43,256 nucleotides of DNA from Bacilli bacterium (GTDB lineage Bacteria > Bacillota_I > Bacilli_A > RF39 > UBA660): the NCBI GenBank assembly GCA_017511375.1, contig JAFWKJ010000005.1:1-43256 (forward strand). The letters are read 5' to 3'. Under the pieces are notes generated by a model, which worked only from the letters and a program-made list of their open reading frames with translations, made no database searches and was not told the DNA's origin. Shown here one piece after another: positions 26,791 to 33,764 of this stretch. The translations under genes were made by a program, and so were the position numbers. Within the stretch, counting starts at the first letter, position 1; every line of letters starts with the position of its first letter.

Positions 26791-26820
26791 AAATACACTT
26801 CTAAAAGAAGTGTGTTTTTT
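26791..26820 (+). terminator. Terminator of the T-box/ileS operon
   Basis: Stem around ACACTTC (26795-26801) and GAAGTGT (26807-26813), followed by T tract. Confidence 0.8.
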
Positions 26821-26864
26821 CCATTTTAAAAACAAGTAAAATGCATGTATACCATGCCTTTTTC

Positions 26865-26895
26865 TTGTGCAAGATTGCATAAACTATAGTAAAAT
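26865..26895 (+). promoter_or_regulatory. Probable promoter of the repeat-protein operon
   Basis: TTGTGC (26865-26870), 19 bp, TAAAAT (26890-26895), 18 nt before the ATG at 26914. Moderate match only. Confidence 0.45.
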
Positions 26896-26913
26896 GATAA
26901 TAGGGTGTATAGT

Positions 26914-27192
26914 ATGGAATTAGATATGAAAAAAATACAGGAACTATTTGGTAAAAGTTTCATACAAGAAATGGGAGACAACAAAGAAACTTTTATAGAA
27001 AATATTGAATATGTTGTATCTTTGGGTTACAAGGATGTTTTTGAATTGGTAGAACACTATCCTGAAACCTTTTTAATAGATTCCATTACGTTTAAAGAAA
27101 AAGTAGATCACTTATTAGAATCTTTAGGGGTAGAATCCTTTGAAAAAATAGAAGAAAATATAGAAATATGGGGGTCAATTAATGAAAACTGA
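26914..27192 (+). CDS. Small mTERF-like helical protein, partner of the repeat protein
   Basis: 92 residues from the ATG at 26914, with AGGGTG six bases upstream; a GTG at 26905 is less likely. All helical. The middle holds a unit of about 30 residues with the pattern of mTERF repeats: an amphipathic helix, His-Tyr-Pro-Glu-Thr-Phe-Leu, then a second helix ending Leu-Leu-Glu-Ser-Leu-Gly. mTERF-type repeats bind nucleic acid in animal and plant organelles and are not a usual bacterial family. The stop overlaps the next start by 11 bases, so translation is coupled to the 757-residue repeat protein. The resemblance is by eye and needs a profile search. Confidence 0.5.
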   Translation: MELDMKKIQELFGKSFIQEMGDNKETFIENIEYVVSLGYKDVFELVEHYPETFLIDSITFKEKVDHLLESLGVESFEKIEENIEIWGSINEN

Positions 27193-29455
27193 ATGGAAAA
27201 TACTGGAAGTATTATTTGAATATGATCTTCATTTTAATGAGGAAAAAAGGCGTTATCTTGAAAAATATGGTAATGGAGAAAACATTCGAAGAATACTTGA
27301 TTATTTAATAGATGAATTAAATATTAGTAAAAGAAGTATAGAAAAATGTCCTAGTATCTTACTAGGAAGAGTAGAGGAGATAAAGAATAATTATCAATTC
27401 CTACAAGAAAAACAAATAGAAATCTATAATGTAGAAACCTGTCTACATATTTTAGTCGTGAACGAAAGAGACTTAAGAGAAACCTATCAGTATGTAGAAA
27501 ACAATTATGGAGTGGCCGCTATAAACAAAAACACAAGTATCTTGAGAGTAAAAAAAGAAAGAATCGAGCAAATTCATAATCGATTTGGGATGCAATTAAC
27601 TCCTGAAACACAACTAGGAGCAGCTATTTCAAGAAGAACGATAGAAGAGATAGAAGAAATCATCCAGATATGTATCAATAACAATATTCCAATCACTTCA
27701 ACGGCTTTTAAACAAACCCCACAAGAAGTAAAGGAAGATATTAGAATTTGGAAAACAACGAATCAAAAGATGACAGGAAGTATTTTCCACAAGAATTCAA
27801 AAGATCTAGAAGATTTATTAGAATATTGTAGAGAAGAAGGAATCCCTATATCATCCAGTATGCTAGGTTGTCCCTTAGAAAACTTAAAACAAATTGTAGA
27901 TGTGGCAAAAGAAAGACAATTAGATATAAAAGGACTTTTGTTTAGAAAGGATTCTATTGAATTAGAAGAAATCATCGCCTTATGTGAAGAAAACCATCTA
28001 GAGGTAGGAATAAGTGTCTTAAATTCTAATCCTTCAGAAATCAAAAGAATGATTCAAGTGTGTGATCAATATGACGTTGAAATATGCGATTCCATGTTTT
28101 CTAAGAGTGCAACAGAAGTGGAAAAAATTATTCAACTATTCCAAAGAAATCATGTAGATAATATTACAGGGTCTCTTTTCAAAAGAAGTAGATTAGAGAT
28201 AGAAGAAGCCATGAAGATGTGTGACAAATATGGTATTAAGAAAGAGGGAACAGTTTTCTATCGTACCGCAGAAGAAATAGAAGAGATTGTGAAAATATGT
28301 CAACGATATCATGTGAAGATAGAAATGACCATGTTTCATAGAACAAAAGAAGAAGTGGAGAAAGTATTGGAATATTGTCAGCTGAGTGGACTACCAGTAA
28401 GTGGAGCCCTATTCATAAGAGATCCTCAAGATATAGGGAAGATTGTAACACTCTTAAAAAGAAGTGGCATTCCATTTACCCCAACAGCCATGCAAAGATC
28501 GATTACTGAGGTGCAAGATATCCTTACTATTTGCAAAAAATATAAAGTGGAATTTACTCCTAACATGTTTTCTCAAACGCCAAAAGAAGTGGAAAAGAGT
28601 ATTATAGTGACACAAAAAAACCAGGTACCACTAACGGCTTCTATGTTTCAAAAAGATAGTAAGAATTTAGAAGATATTATTACCTTATGTAAAGAAAAAC
28701 AAATCCCTATTTTGAATTCAATGTTTTTTAGAACAAAAGAAGAGATAGAAGGATTATTACTAATTTGTGAAGAATATCATTTAAAACCACAAGACTCAAT
28801 GTTTAGAAGAAGACCCATAGAATTTAAAAAGATATTAGATTTAGCAGAGAGTTATCATATTCCTCTTACCGCAAGCATTTTTAGAAAAGATCCTCAAAAA
28901 GTAGAAGATATTATTAGAAAAAGTTTGGAAAGAGGAATTGTTCCAACAGGATCCGTATTTAAAAGAACACCTGAAGAAATAGATGAAATATGTGACATTT
29001 CACTAGATTTAACAGGAAAACTTCCAACCAACAACACCTTCTTAAAAAAGCCAGAGGAAGTAAGAAAAATCTTGCAGTTATGTATCAGCAATCATATTCC
29101 TATCACAGGAACCATCTTCAGTAAAAATGCGATAGAACTAGCAGATAGTATCGCGTGTATTAAAGAGGAGTATGGGGAAGAGTATTTAATGCCAAGCACA
29201 ATTATTTTAGATAGAAATCATATCAAAAGTGTATTATCCTATTTAACAGGAAAAGGATGCATAGATGTTTTACATAAAAGTGCAAGTATTTTAAGGTTAT
29301 CCTTAGAAGAAATTATAGAAAGAGAATTCTATCTTCATAATATCAATGAAAAAATGATTACAGATGCTCATACATTTCACCCTGTATTTGGATGGTCAAG
29401 GAAACTATTTGAAAAGCGTAAAAAAGAACTAGAACAAAAAAGGGTGGTTATGTAA
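27182..29455 (+). CDS. Large alpha-solenoid protein of 26-residue tandem repeats, function unknown
   Basis: 757 residues, no signal peptide or membrane segment. Residues about 48-147 hold three mTERF-like units of 29-32 residues (Pro-Ser-Ile-Leu, His-Ile-Leu, Thr-Ser-Ile-Leu). From 148 to 643 run 19 units, 17 of exactly 26 residues and two of 27, and three more divergent ones (28, 28, 26) reach 725, before a basic C-terminal tail. Each unit has Ser/Thr at 1, Phe at 3, Arg/Lys at 5, Glu at 9, Ile/Val/Leu at 10, hydrophobic 13-14 and 16, Cys at 17 (11 of 19) and Ile/Val/Leu at 22. This fits a short helix plus a longer helix stacking into a superhelix. Likely a binding scaffold for nucleic acid or protein. 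I know of no named bacterial family with this repeat. Confidence 0.75.
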   Translation: MKTEWKILEVLFEYDLHFNEEKRRYLEKYGNGENIRRILDYLIDELNISKRSIEKCPSILLGRVEEIKNNYQFLQEKQIEIYNVETCLHILVVNERDLRETYQYVENNYGVAAINKNTSILRVKKERIEQIHNRFGMQLTPETQLGAAISRRTIEEIEEIIQICINNNIPITSTAFKQTPQEVKEDIRIWKTTNQKMTGSIFHKNSKDLEDLLEYCREEGIPISSSMLGCPLENLKQIVDVAKERQLDIKGLLFRKDSIELEEIIALCEENHLEVGISVLNSNPSEIKRMIQVCDQYDVEICDSMFSKSATEVEKIIQLFQRNHVDNITGSLFKRSRLEIEEAMKMCDKYGIKKEGTVFYRTAEEIEEIVKICQRYHVKIEMTMFHRTKEEVEKVLEYCQLSGLPVSGALFIRDPQDIGKIVTLLKRSGIPFTPTAMQRSITEVQDILTICKKYKVEFTPNMFSQTPKEVEKSIIVTQKNQVPLTASMFQKDSKNLEDIITLCKEKQIPILNSMFFRTKEEIEGLLLICEEYHLKPQDSMFRRRPIEFKKILDLAESYHIPLTASIFRKDPQKVEDIIRKSLERGIVPTGSVFKRTPEEIDEICDISLDLTGKLPTNNTFLKKPEEVRKILQLCISNHIPITGTIFSKNAIELADSIACIKEEYGEEYLMPSTIILDRNHIKSVLSYLTGKGCIDVLHKSASILRLSLEEIIEREFYLHNINEKMITDAHTFHPVFGWSRKLFEKRKKELEQKRVVM
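27623..29356 (+). repeat. Array of 22 degenerate 78-bp coding repeats (26-residue units)
   Basis: Unit starts by residue: 148, 174, 200, 226, 252, 278, 304, 331, 357, 383, 409, 435, 461, 487, 513, 539, 565, 591, 618, 644, 672, 700. DNA identity between units is low while the protein pattern is kept, so the array is old and under selection and is not a recent expansion. Confidence 0.85.
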
Positions 29456-29456
29456 T

Positions 29457-29870
29457 ATGGAAGATACAGATTTAAAAGAATTATCAAGGAACCTAATTAT
29501 TTGGCTGGTAGTAGTTGTAGTTTTCGGTTCTCTTATGACAATCATTTTTATCAATAAATTTGGAAGCAAAGATATTCCTATTAACAAAATAATTGATAAA
29601 AAAGAATCATTAGTAGTATTAATCATTAATAATGAAACAAAAAATACAGAACAAATTCAAAAGAAACTAGAAGAGTATCCACTAGAGTATGAAGTTGTAA
29701 ATAAAGATAAAGAAAGATATTATAATGAATTTCTAAAAAAAATATCTATTACAGAAGAAGATATTGTAGAACCAACCGTTCTTATCATTCAAAAGAAGAA
29801 AGTAAAATCAATTTTGGTAGATATAGAAAATATAGAAGATTTAAATACATTTTTAGATTATAATAAGTAG
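29457..29870 (+). CDS. Membrane-anchored thioredoxin-fold-like protein without CXXC
   Basis: 137 residues. One N-terminal membrane segment (about 13-33) leads to a domain of about 90 residues with the strand order of a thioredoxin fold: Leu-Val-Val-Leu-Ile-Ile, a helix, Tyr-Glu-Val-Val, a long helix, then Glu-Pro-Thr-Val-Leu-Ile-Ile where the Pro would be the cis-proline, and a last helix. The usual Cys-x-x-Cys is absent and there are no cysteines at all, so redox activity is excluded. It begins one base after the stop of the repeat protein and is tightly co-transcribed with it. Fold assignment is tentative. Confidence 0.5.
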   Translation: MEDTDLKELSRNLIIWLVVVVVFGSLMTIIFINKFGSKDIPINKIIDKKESLVVLIINNETKNTEQIQKKLEEYPLEYEVVNKDKERYYNEFLKKISITEEDIVEPTVLIIQKKKVKSILVDIENIEDLNTFLDYNK

Positions 29871-29890
29871 TCAAGGAAGGAAAGATAGGT

Positions 29891-30634
29891 ATGAAAAGAG
29901 TGGTTGCCTTAGTAACGGGTGGAAACCGAGGAATCGGCGCAAGTTGTGTAGAAGAGTTTGCTAAACAAGGTGTAACAGTTGTCATTAATTATTGTCATCA
30001 TGAAGAAGAAGCAAAACGTCTTGCCCAAGAATTAGAAGAAAAATACAAGGTGGAAACTTTAACGATTCAATGTGATATTTCAATAGAAGAAGAAGTCAAT
30101 CAAATGGTAAATGAAATTGTAGACAAATTTGGAGGCATTGATATTTTAGTAAACAATGCAGGAATTTGTAGGGATAGCCTTTTGATGGATAAAAATATGA
30201 AAGCGTTTAAAAGAATCTTAGATGTAAATTTAATTGGAACCTATCTTTGTAGTAAGTATGTCGGTAAGGTCATGTTAGAAGCAAAAAAAGGAAAAATTAT
30301 TAATATAGCTTCAACGAATGCCTTAGATACTTATTATCCAGAAAGTTGTGATTATGATGCTTCTAAAGCAGGTGTCATTTCCCTAACACATAACTTCGCA
30401 AGAGAATTAGCTCCTTTTGTAAATGTAAATTGTGTTTGCCCAGGATGGGTAAAAACAGGGATGAATAAAGATTTGAGTCTAGATCAAATTAAAGAAGAAA
30501 AGAAAAAAATATTATTAAAACGCTTTGCAGAACCAGAAGAAATTAGTAAAATAGTAGTGTTTTTATCTTCTTCCAAAGCAAGTTATGTAAATGATTCTAT
30601 CATTCGAGTAGATGGAGGAAAATACAACGGATAG
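29891..30634 (+). CDS. Short-chain dehydrogenase/reductase, FabG-like (3-oxoacyl-ACP reductase)
   Basis: 247 residues, a typical classical SDR. Thr-Gly-Gly-Asn-Arg-Gly-Ile-Gly binds NADP(H); Asn-Asn-Ala-Gly is the structural motif; Tyr-Asp-Ala-Ser-Lys is the catalytic Tyr-x3-Lys; and Pro-Gly-Trp-Val-Lys-Thr follows. FabG reduces 3-oxoacyl-ACP in fatty acid synthesis, but no other fab gene is near, so another oxo substrate is possible. It starts 20 nt after the thioredoxin-like gene and 11 nt before the PLP enzyme gene. Confidence 0.82.
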   Translation: MKRVVALVTGGNRGIGASCVEEFAKQGVTVVINYCHHEEEAKRLAQELEEKYKVETLTIQCDISIEEEVNQMVNEIVDKFGGIDILVNNAGICRDSLLMDKNMKAFKRILDVNLIGTYLCSKYVGKVMLEAKKGKIINIASTNALDTYYPESCDYDASKAGVISLTHNFARELAPFVNVNCVCPGWVKTGMNKDLSLDQIKEEKKKILLKRFAEPEEISKIVVFLSSSKASYVNDSIIRVDGGKYNG

Positions 30635-30645
30635 GAAGTGTTAAC

Positions 30646-31893
30646 ATGAATCAATTAGGAATCAGTGAAAAAGTTTGGGATTTAGTAAATGAATCTGAAA
30701 AAGAATGCCGAGAAGTATTTGAAGAGATTGATAAAACATGTGAAAAAAATAGTATGAAAGTACTGAGTAGTTTTCATAAAAATGAAATAACAGAATCTTG
30801 TTTTCATGAGACAACAGGATATGGTTATAATGATTTAGGAAGAGATAAAATTGAAAGTGTATTTAAAGATGTATTGGGTTCAGAAGATGCTCTTGTGAGA
30901 AACCAATTTATCTCAGGATCTCATGCCTTAACAGTATGCTTTTTCGCATTATTAAGACCCAATGATTTATTACTAAGTATCAGTGGTAAACCTTATGATA
31001 CGTTAGAAGAAGTAATAGGGATAAAGGAAAATCCTAGTTCCTTAAAAAGCTTTGGAATTTCCTATGATCAAATTGAATTAGTAGAGAATGATTTTGATTA
31101 TGAAAAAATAAAAGACTATTTAAAAGATCATAAAGTAAAAGTAATCGAAATACAAAGAAGCAAAGGCTATTCTACGAGAAAAAGTATTACGATAGACAAA
31201 CTAGAAAAAGTAATTAAAATGATCAAAGAAATAGATCATAATATCATAATTATGGTAGATAATTGTTACTGTGAATTTGTAAATGAAAAAGAACCAGTAC
31301 AAGTGGGTGCAGATATTATGGTGGGATCCCTAATTAAAAATTTAGGAGGAGGAATCGCACCAAATGGTGCCTATGTTGCAGGCCGTAAAGATTTAATTGC
31401 TTTATGTGGAGAAAGACTAACCCTTCCAGGAGAAGGAAGAGAAGTAGGACCAAGTCTAGGAGTAAATAAACAAATCCTACAAGGAATATATATGGCACCT
31501 AGTGCGGTAGCCTCTTCTTTAAAAACAGCTGTTTTAGCAAGTAAAGCTCTTGAAAAATTAGGATATGAAGTAGAACCAAAATATAATGAAGAAAGAGCAG
31601 ATGTTGTTCAAAATATTATTTTTAGAGATGCCGAAAAACTAATCGCTTTTACGCGAGGAATTCAAGAAGGTTCAGCCATTGATTCCAACGCAGTAGTGGA
31701 GCCTAGCGATATGCCAGGATATACCGATAAAGTTATTATGGCAAGTGGATCCTTCACACAAGGCTCTTCCATCGAATTATCTTGTGATGGTCCTTTAAGA
31801 GAACCATACATTGCCTACATGCAAGGATCTCTCACATATCCATATGGAAAACTGGGACTCATGAAAGCCATAGAAAAAATGATAGAAAAATAG
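30646..31893 (+). CDS. PLP-dependent enzyme of the methionine gamma-lyase/YnbB family
   Basis: 415 residues. The region around Gly-Ser-Leu-Ile-Lys-Asn-Leu-Gly-Gly-Gly carries the probable PLP lysine, and Val-Asp-Asn-Cys-Tyr-Cys-Glu-Phe the aspartate that contacts the pyridine ring. This is the family annotated as aluminium resistance protein or methionine gamma-lyase-like (YnbB in Bacillus, usually beside glnR and hflX); its true reaction is poorly known. Here it is the last gene of the repeat-protein operon. The terminator overlaps its stop. Confidence 0.85.
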   Translation: MNQLGISEKVWDLVNESEKECREVFEEIDKTCEKNSMKVLSSFHKNEITESCFHETTGYGYNDLGRDKIESVFKDVLGSEDALVRNQFISGSHALTVCFFALLRPNDLLLSISGKPYDTLEEVIGIKENPSSLKSFGISYDQIELVENDFDYEKIKDYLKDHKVKVIEIQRSKGYSTRKSITIDKLEKVIKMIKEIDHNIIIMVDNCYCEFVNEKEPVQVGADIMVGSLIKNLGGGIAPNGAYVAGRKDLIALCGERLTLPGEGREVGPSLGVNKQILQGIYMAPSAVASSLKTAVLASKALEKLGYEVEPKYNEERADVVQNIIFRDAEKLIAFTRGIQEGSAIDSNAVVEPSDMPGYTDKVIMASGSFTQGSSIELSCDGPLREPYIAYMQGSLTYPYGKLGLMKAIEKMIEK

Positions 31894-31914
31894 AATGCAT
31901 ATTCTATTTTTTTT
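31888..31914 (+). terminator. Terminator of the repeat-protein operon
   Basis: 9 bp stem (31888-31896 with 31901-31909), GCAT loop, and a T tract; the stop codon TAG is in the 5' arm. Confidence 0.85.
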
Positions 31915-31924
31915 ATCATAGAAT
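31897..31924 (+). promoter_or_regulatory. Candidate SigE-type promoter of the spoIIIAH-like gene
   Basis: GCATATT (31897-31903), 13 bp, CATAGAAT (31917-31924), close to the Bacillus SigE pattern although the spacer is one base short. It overlaps the terminator hairpin of the upstream operon. spoIIIA genes are SigE-dependent in Bacillus. Confidence 0.5.
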
Positions 31925-31943
31925 TTAGAGAATGGAGGATAAT

Positions 31944-32438
31944 ATGATTAACAAACAAAACTTATGGTTTATGACATTATTTAGTTTAATACTAGTACTA
32001 GGAGTATATTATGTAACAGTACCGAATGATACATTAGAGAAGATGAAAACAAAGATAGAGGAGAAAAAAGAAGAAGAACCTGTAGTAGAAGAATCCTCTT
32101 TAACAGCTTTAAGAGTAAACAAAGAAAATATACGAAAAGAAAAAAGAGAGTCTTTAGAAAACTCACTGACAAGTGATAATCTAACAACCGAAGAAAAAAA
32201 TAACACCTATGAATTATTAAAAAACTTAAATGAAATACAAGGAACGGAAGAAAAAATAGAAAAGAAAATCAAAAAAGATTTAGGATTAGATTGTTATACA
32301 AAGATTGATAATACAAACGCATCAGTTGTTTGTGTGGCAAAAGAACATGATAAAAGTTTAGCCAACCATATCATGAGGATGGTACAAAAATACTATGAAG
32401 AAAGAATAAATGTAACTGTAAAATTTCAAAAGAGTTAA
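31944..32438 (+). CDS. SpoIIIAH-like sporulation protein
   Basis: 164 residues from the ATG at 31944; the ATG at 31932 contains the ribosome binding site GGAGG and is rejected. The N-terminus (Asn-Leu-Trp-Phe-Met-Thr, then a membrane segment ending Gly-Val-Tyr-Tyr-Val-Thr) is characteristic of SpoIIIAH. The C-terminal domain (about 105-162) has the ring-building fold pattern with two cysteines. SpoIIIAH bridges mother cell and forespore membranes by binding SpoIIQ. The rest of the spoIIIA operon is not adjacent, and the protein is shorter than in Bacillus (218). Confidence 0.78.
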   Translation: MINKQNLWFMTLFSLILVLGVYYVTVPNDTLEKMKTKIEEKKEEEPVVEESSLTALRVNKENIRKEKRESLENSLTSDNLTTEEKNNTYELLKNLNEIQGTEEKIEKKIKKDLGLDCYTKIDNTNASVVCVAKEHDKSLANHIMRMVQKYYEERINVTVKFQKS

Positions 32439-32464
32439 ACAAACGAAAAACAATTCATACAATA
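32439..32464 (+). promoter_or_regulatory. Candidate SigK/SigE-type promoter of the gerE-like gene
   Basis: AC (32439-32440), 15 bp, CATACAATA (32456-32464), fitting the SigK -10 pattern CATAnnnTA and also the SigE form CATACAAT. gerE is SigK-dependent in Bacillus. Confidence 0.5.
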
Positions 32465-32478
32465 CTCTAGGTGATACT

Positions 32479-32685
32479 ATGAATTTATTAACGCCAAGAG
32501 AAAAAGCAATATTTGAAAAAATCATTAATAATTATTCGACCAAAGAAATTGCATCAGAACTTGGTATTAGTGAAAAAACCGTTAGAAATCATATTTCAAA
32601 TGTAATGCAAAAACTAGGAACCAAGAGTAGAGCAAGTACCGTAATCGAATTAATTAGATTAAAAGAGTTTTCTCTTGAAAGGTGA
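32479..32685 (+). CDS. gerE: GerE-like LuxR-type DNA-binding regulator
   Basis: 68 residues made of a single LuxR/GerE helix-turn-helix domain, as in Bacillus GerE (74 residues). The segment Thr-Lys-Glu-Ile-Ala-Ser-Glu-Leu, then Ile-Ser-Glu-Lys-Thr-Val-Arg-Asn-His-Ile-Ser-Asn matches GerE as I remember it almost residue for residue. GerE is the last regulator of the mother cell line and controls coat genes. It lies between spoIIIAH-like and gerM-like genes, and its end is four bases before the gerM start. Confidence 0.85.
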   Translation: MNLLTPREKAIFEKIINNYSTKEIASELGISEKTVRNHISNVMQKLGTKSRASTVIELIRLKEFSLER

Positions 32686-32689
32686 TCAA

Positions 32690-33526
32690 ATGAAAAAAGT
32701 TTTTTCAACAGTTCTTATTATGTTTTTGGTTGTGGTAATTTCAACTTTCCCAACGATTACGAAAAAGAATGTTATTAGAACCAATTTTGAAATAGAAAAA
32801 CAAGCACTTCCTGGGGCTACCCTATATTTACTAAATCAAGATGATTATTTAGTAGAAGTAGAAGTAATCCTGCCAGAAAATGACAAGATACAAAGTATTT
32901 TTGACTATTTAAAAATAGAAAACAAAGTGAATCAAAAATGGAAAGGTTATATTCCCAAAGAAGTAAAAATAGAAGATTATCAATTAAAAAATGGATTGTT
33001 GGAAATTCATTTTTCAGAAGAAGCCAAAGAAATTAAAAAGGAATACTTATCCGGTATAGTAGAATCTTATCTAAAACAAGAAGGGATAGAAAAAGTAGAA
33101 ATTTTTATCAAAGAAGAAAAAATGCAGACGATTCCATCCATCAATTTAATGAGAGAAAACCCGAACCGAGTAAACCTAGAAAAGATGGTACTATTCTATG
33201 TGGAAGATATAACAAATAATCATTTGGTTCCTGTAACAAAATATATTGAAACCAATCAAGATAAAATAGAGAAAATCTTAGAGGAGTTAAAAGCTAATCC
33301 ACCCTCTCATTTAATTAGTTATGTGAATGAAAACTTAAAACTAAAGGATTATCAAATAGAAAATGATATTTTAATACTAGATTTTAATCATAACTTGATA
33401 GAAGATCCAGAAAAAAAAGAATGGTTACTAGAAGAAATTGCTTATTCCATGATGAAGAATTTAGAGGTAAATGCCGTTCTATTTCAGGTAGAGGGAAAAC
33501 AAGAAGCACTAATACTAAATAAGTAA
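32690..33526 (+). CDS. gerM: GerM-like sporulation protein with two GerMN domains
   Basis: 278 residues from the ATG at 32690 (AAAGGTGA upstream); a TTG at 32675 lies inside the gerE end and is rejected. An N-terminal membrane anchor (about 4-22), without the lipobox cysteine of Bacillus GerM, is followed by two GerMN domains (about 50-140 and 165-275), each with an amphipathic strand pattern and a closing Leu-Phe-Gln-Val or Ile-Phe-Ile strand. GerM is needed for SpoIIQ-SpoIIIAH zone assembly, so finding it with a SpoIIIAH-like gene makes sense. Confidence 0.78.
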   Translation: MKKVFSTVLIMFLVVVISTFPTITKKNVIRTNFEIEKQALPGATLYLLNQDDYLVEVEVILPENDKIQSIFDYLKIENKVNQKWKGYIPKEVKIEDYQLKNGLLEIHFSEEAKEIKKEYLSGIVESYLKQEGIEKVEIFIKEEKMQTIPSINLMRENPNRVNLEKMVLFYVEDITNNHLVPVTKYIETNQDKIEKILEELKANPPSHLISYVNENLKLKDYQIENDILILDFNHNLIEDPEKKEWLLEEIAYSMMKNLEVNAVLFQVEGKQEALILNK

Positions 33527-33535
33527 AAATAGCAA

Positions 33536-33561
33536 AAAGTACTTGTAAAACAAGTGCTTTT
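33536..33561 (+). terminator. Terminator of the sporulation block
   Basis: 10 bp stem (33536-33545 with 33551-33560) with TAAAA loop. The T tract is short. Confidence 0.7.
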
Positions 33562-33571
33562 ATATTATAAT
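33543..33571 (+). promoter_or_regulatory. Promoter of tRNA-Arg, with its -35 inside the upstream terminator
   Basis: TTGTAA (33543-33548), 17 bp, TATAAT (33566-33571). The -35 uses the loop side of the previous terminator hairpin. Confidence 0.65.
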
Positions 33572-33585
33572 TTATCTTGTCAGTT

Positions 33586-33662
33586 GTCTGCGTAGCTCAG
33601 CTGGATAGAGCAATCGCCTTCTAAGCGATCGGTCAGGCGTTCGAGTCGCCTCGCGGACACCA
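33586..33662 (+). tRNA. tRNA-Arg (TCT)
   Basis: Acceptor GTCTGCG pairs with CGCGGAC (one T-G pair), anticodon stem 33613-33617 with 33625-33629, anticodon TCT at 33620-33622, discriminator A, CCA encoded. It reads AGA, the dominant Arg codon here. Confidence 0.96.
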
Positions 33663-33671
33663 TTTTAAAAT

Positions 33672-33695
33672 AAACAACCTTTGGGTTGTTTTTTT
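33672..33695 (+). terminator. Terminator of tRNA-Arg
   Basis: 8 bp stem (33672-33679 with 33684-33691) followed by T tract. Confidence 0.85.
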
Positions 33696-33712
33696 GTTTT
33701 TTCGTTAAAAAC

Positions 33713-33742
33713 TTGACAGTTTTTTTAAAATTGTAATATCAT
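33713..33742 (+). promoter_or_regulatory. Promoter of the surface protein gene
   Basis: TTGACA (33713-33718) with TATCAT (33737-33742) at 18 bp, or TAATAT (33734-33739) at 15 bp. Confidence 0.6.
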
Positions 33743-33764
33743 GAAAATAGAAGGAGGTAAGGTT

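Noticed and set aside
29457-29870. Thiol-disulfide oxidoreductase
   Set aside because: The fold pattern is thioredoxin-like, but the protein has no cysteine.
33741-33764. Upstream ATG of the surface protein
   Set aside because: It overlaps the -10 of the promoter, and AAGGAGG lies between it and the ATG at 33765.
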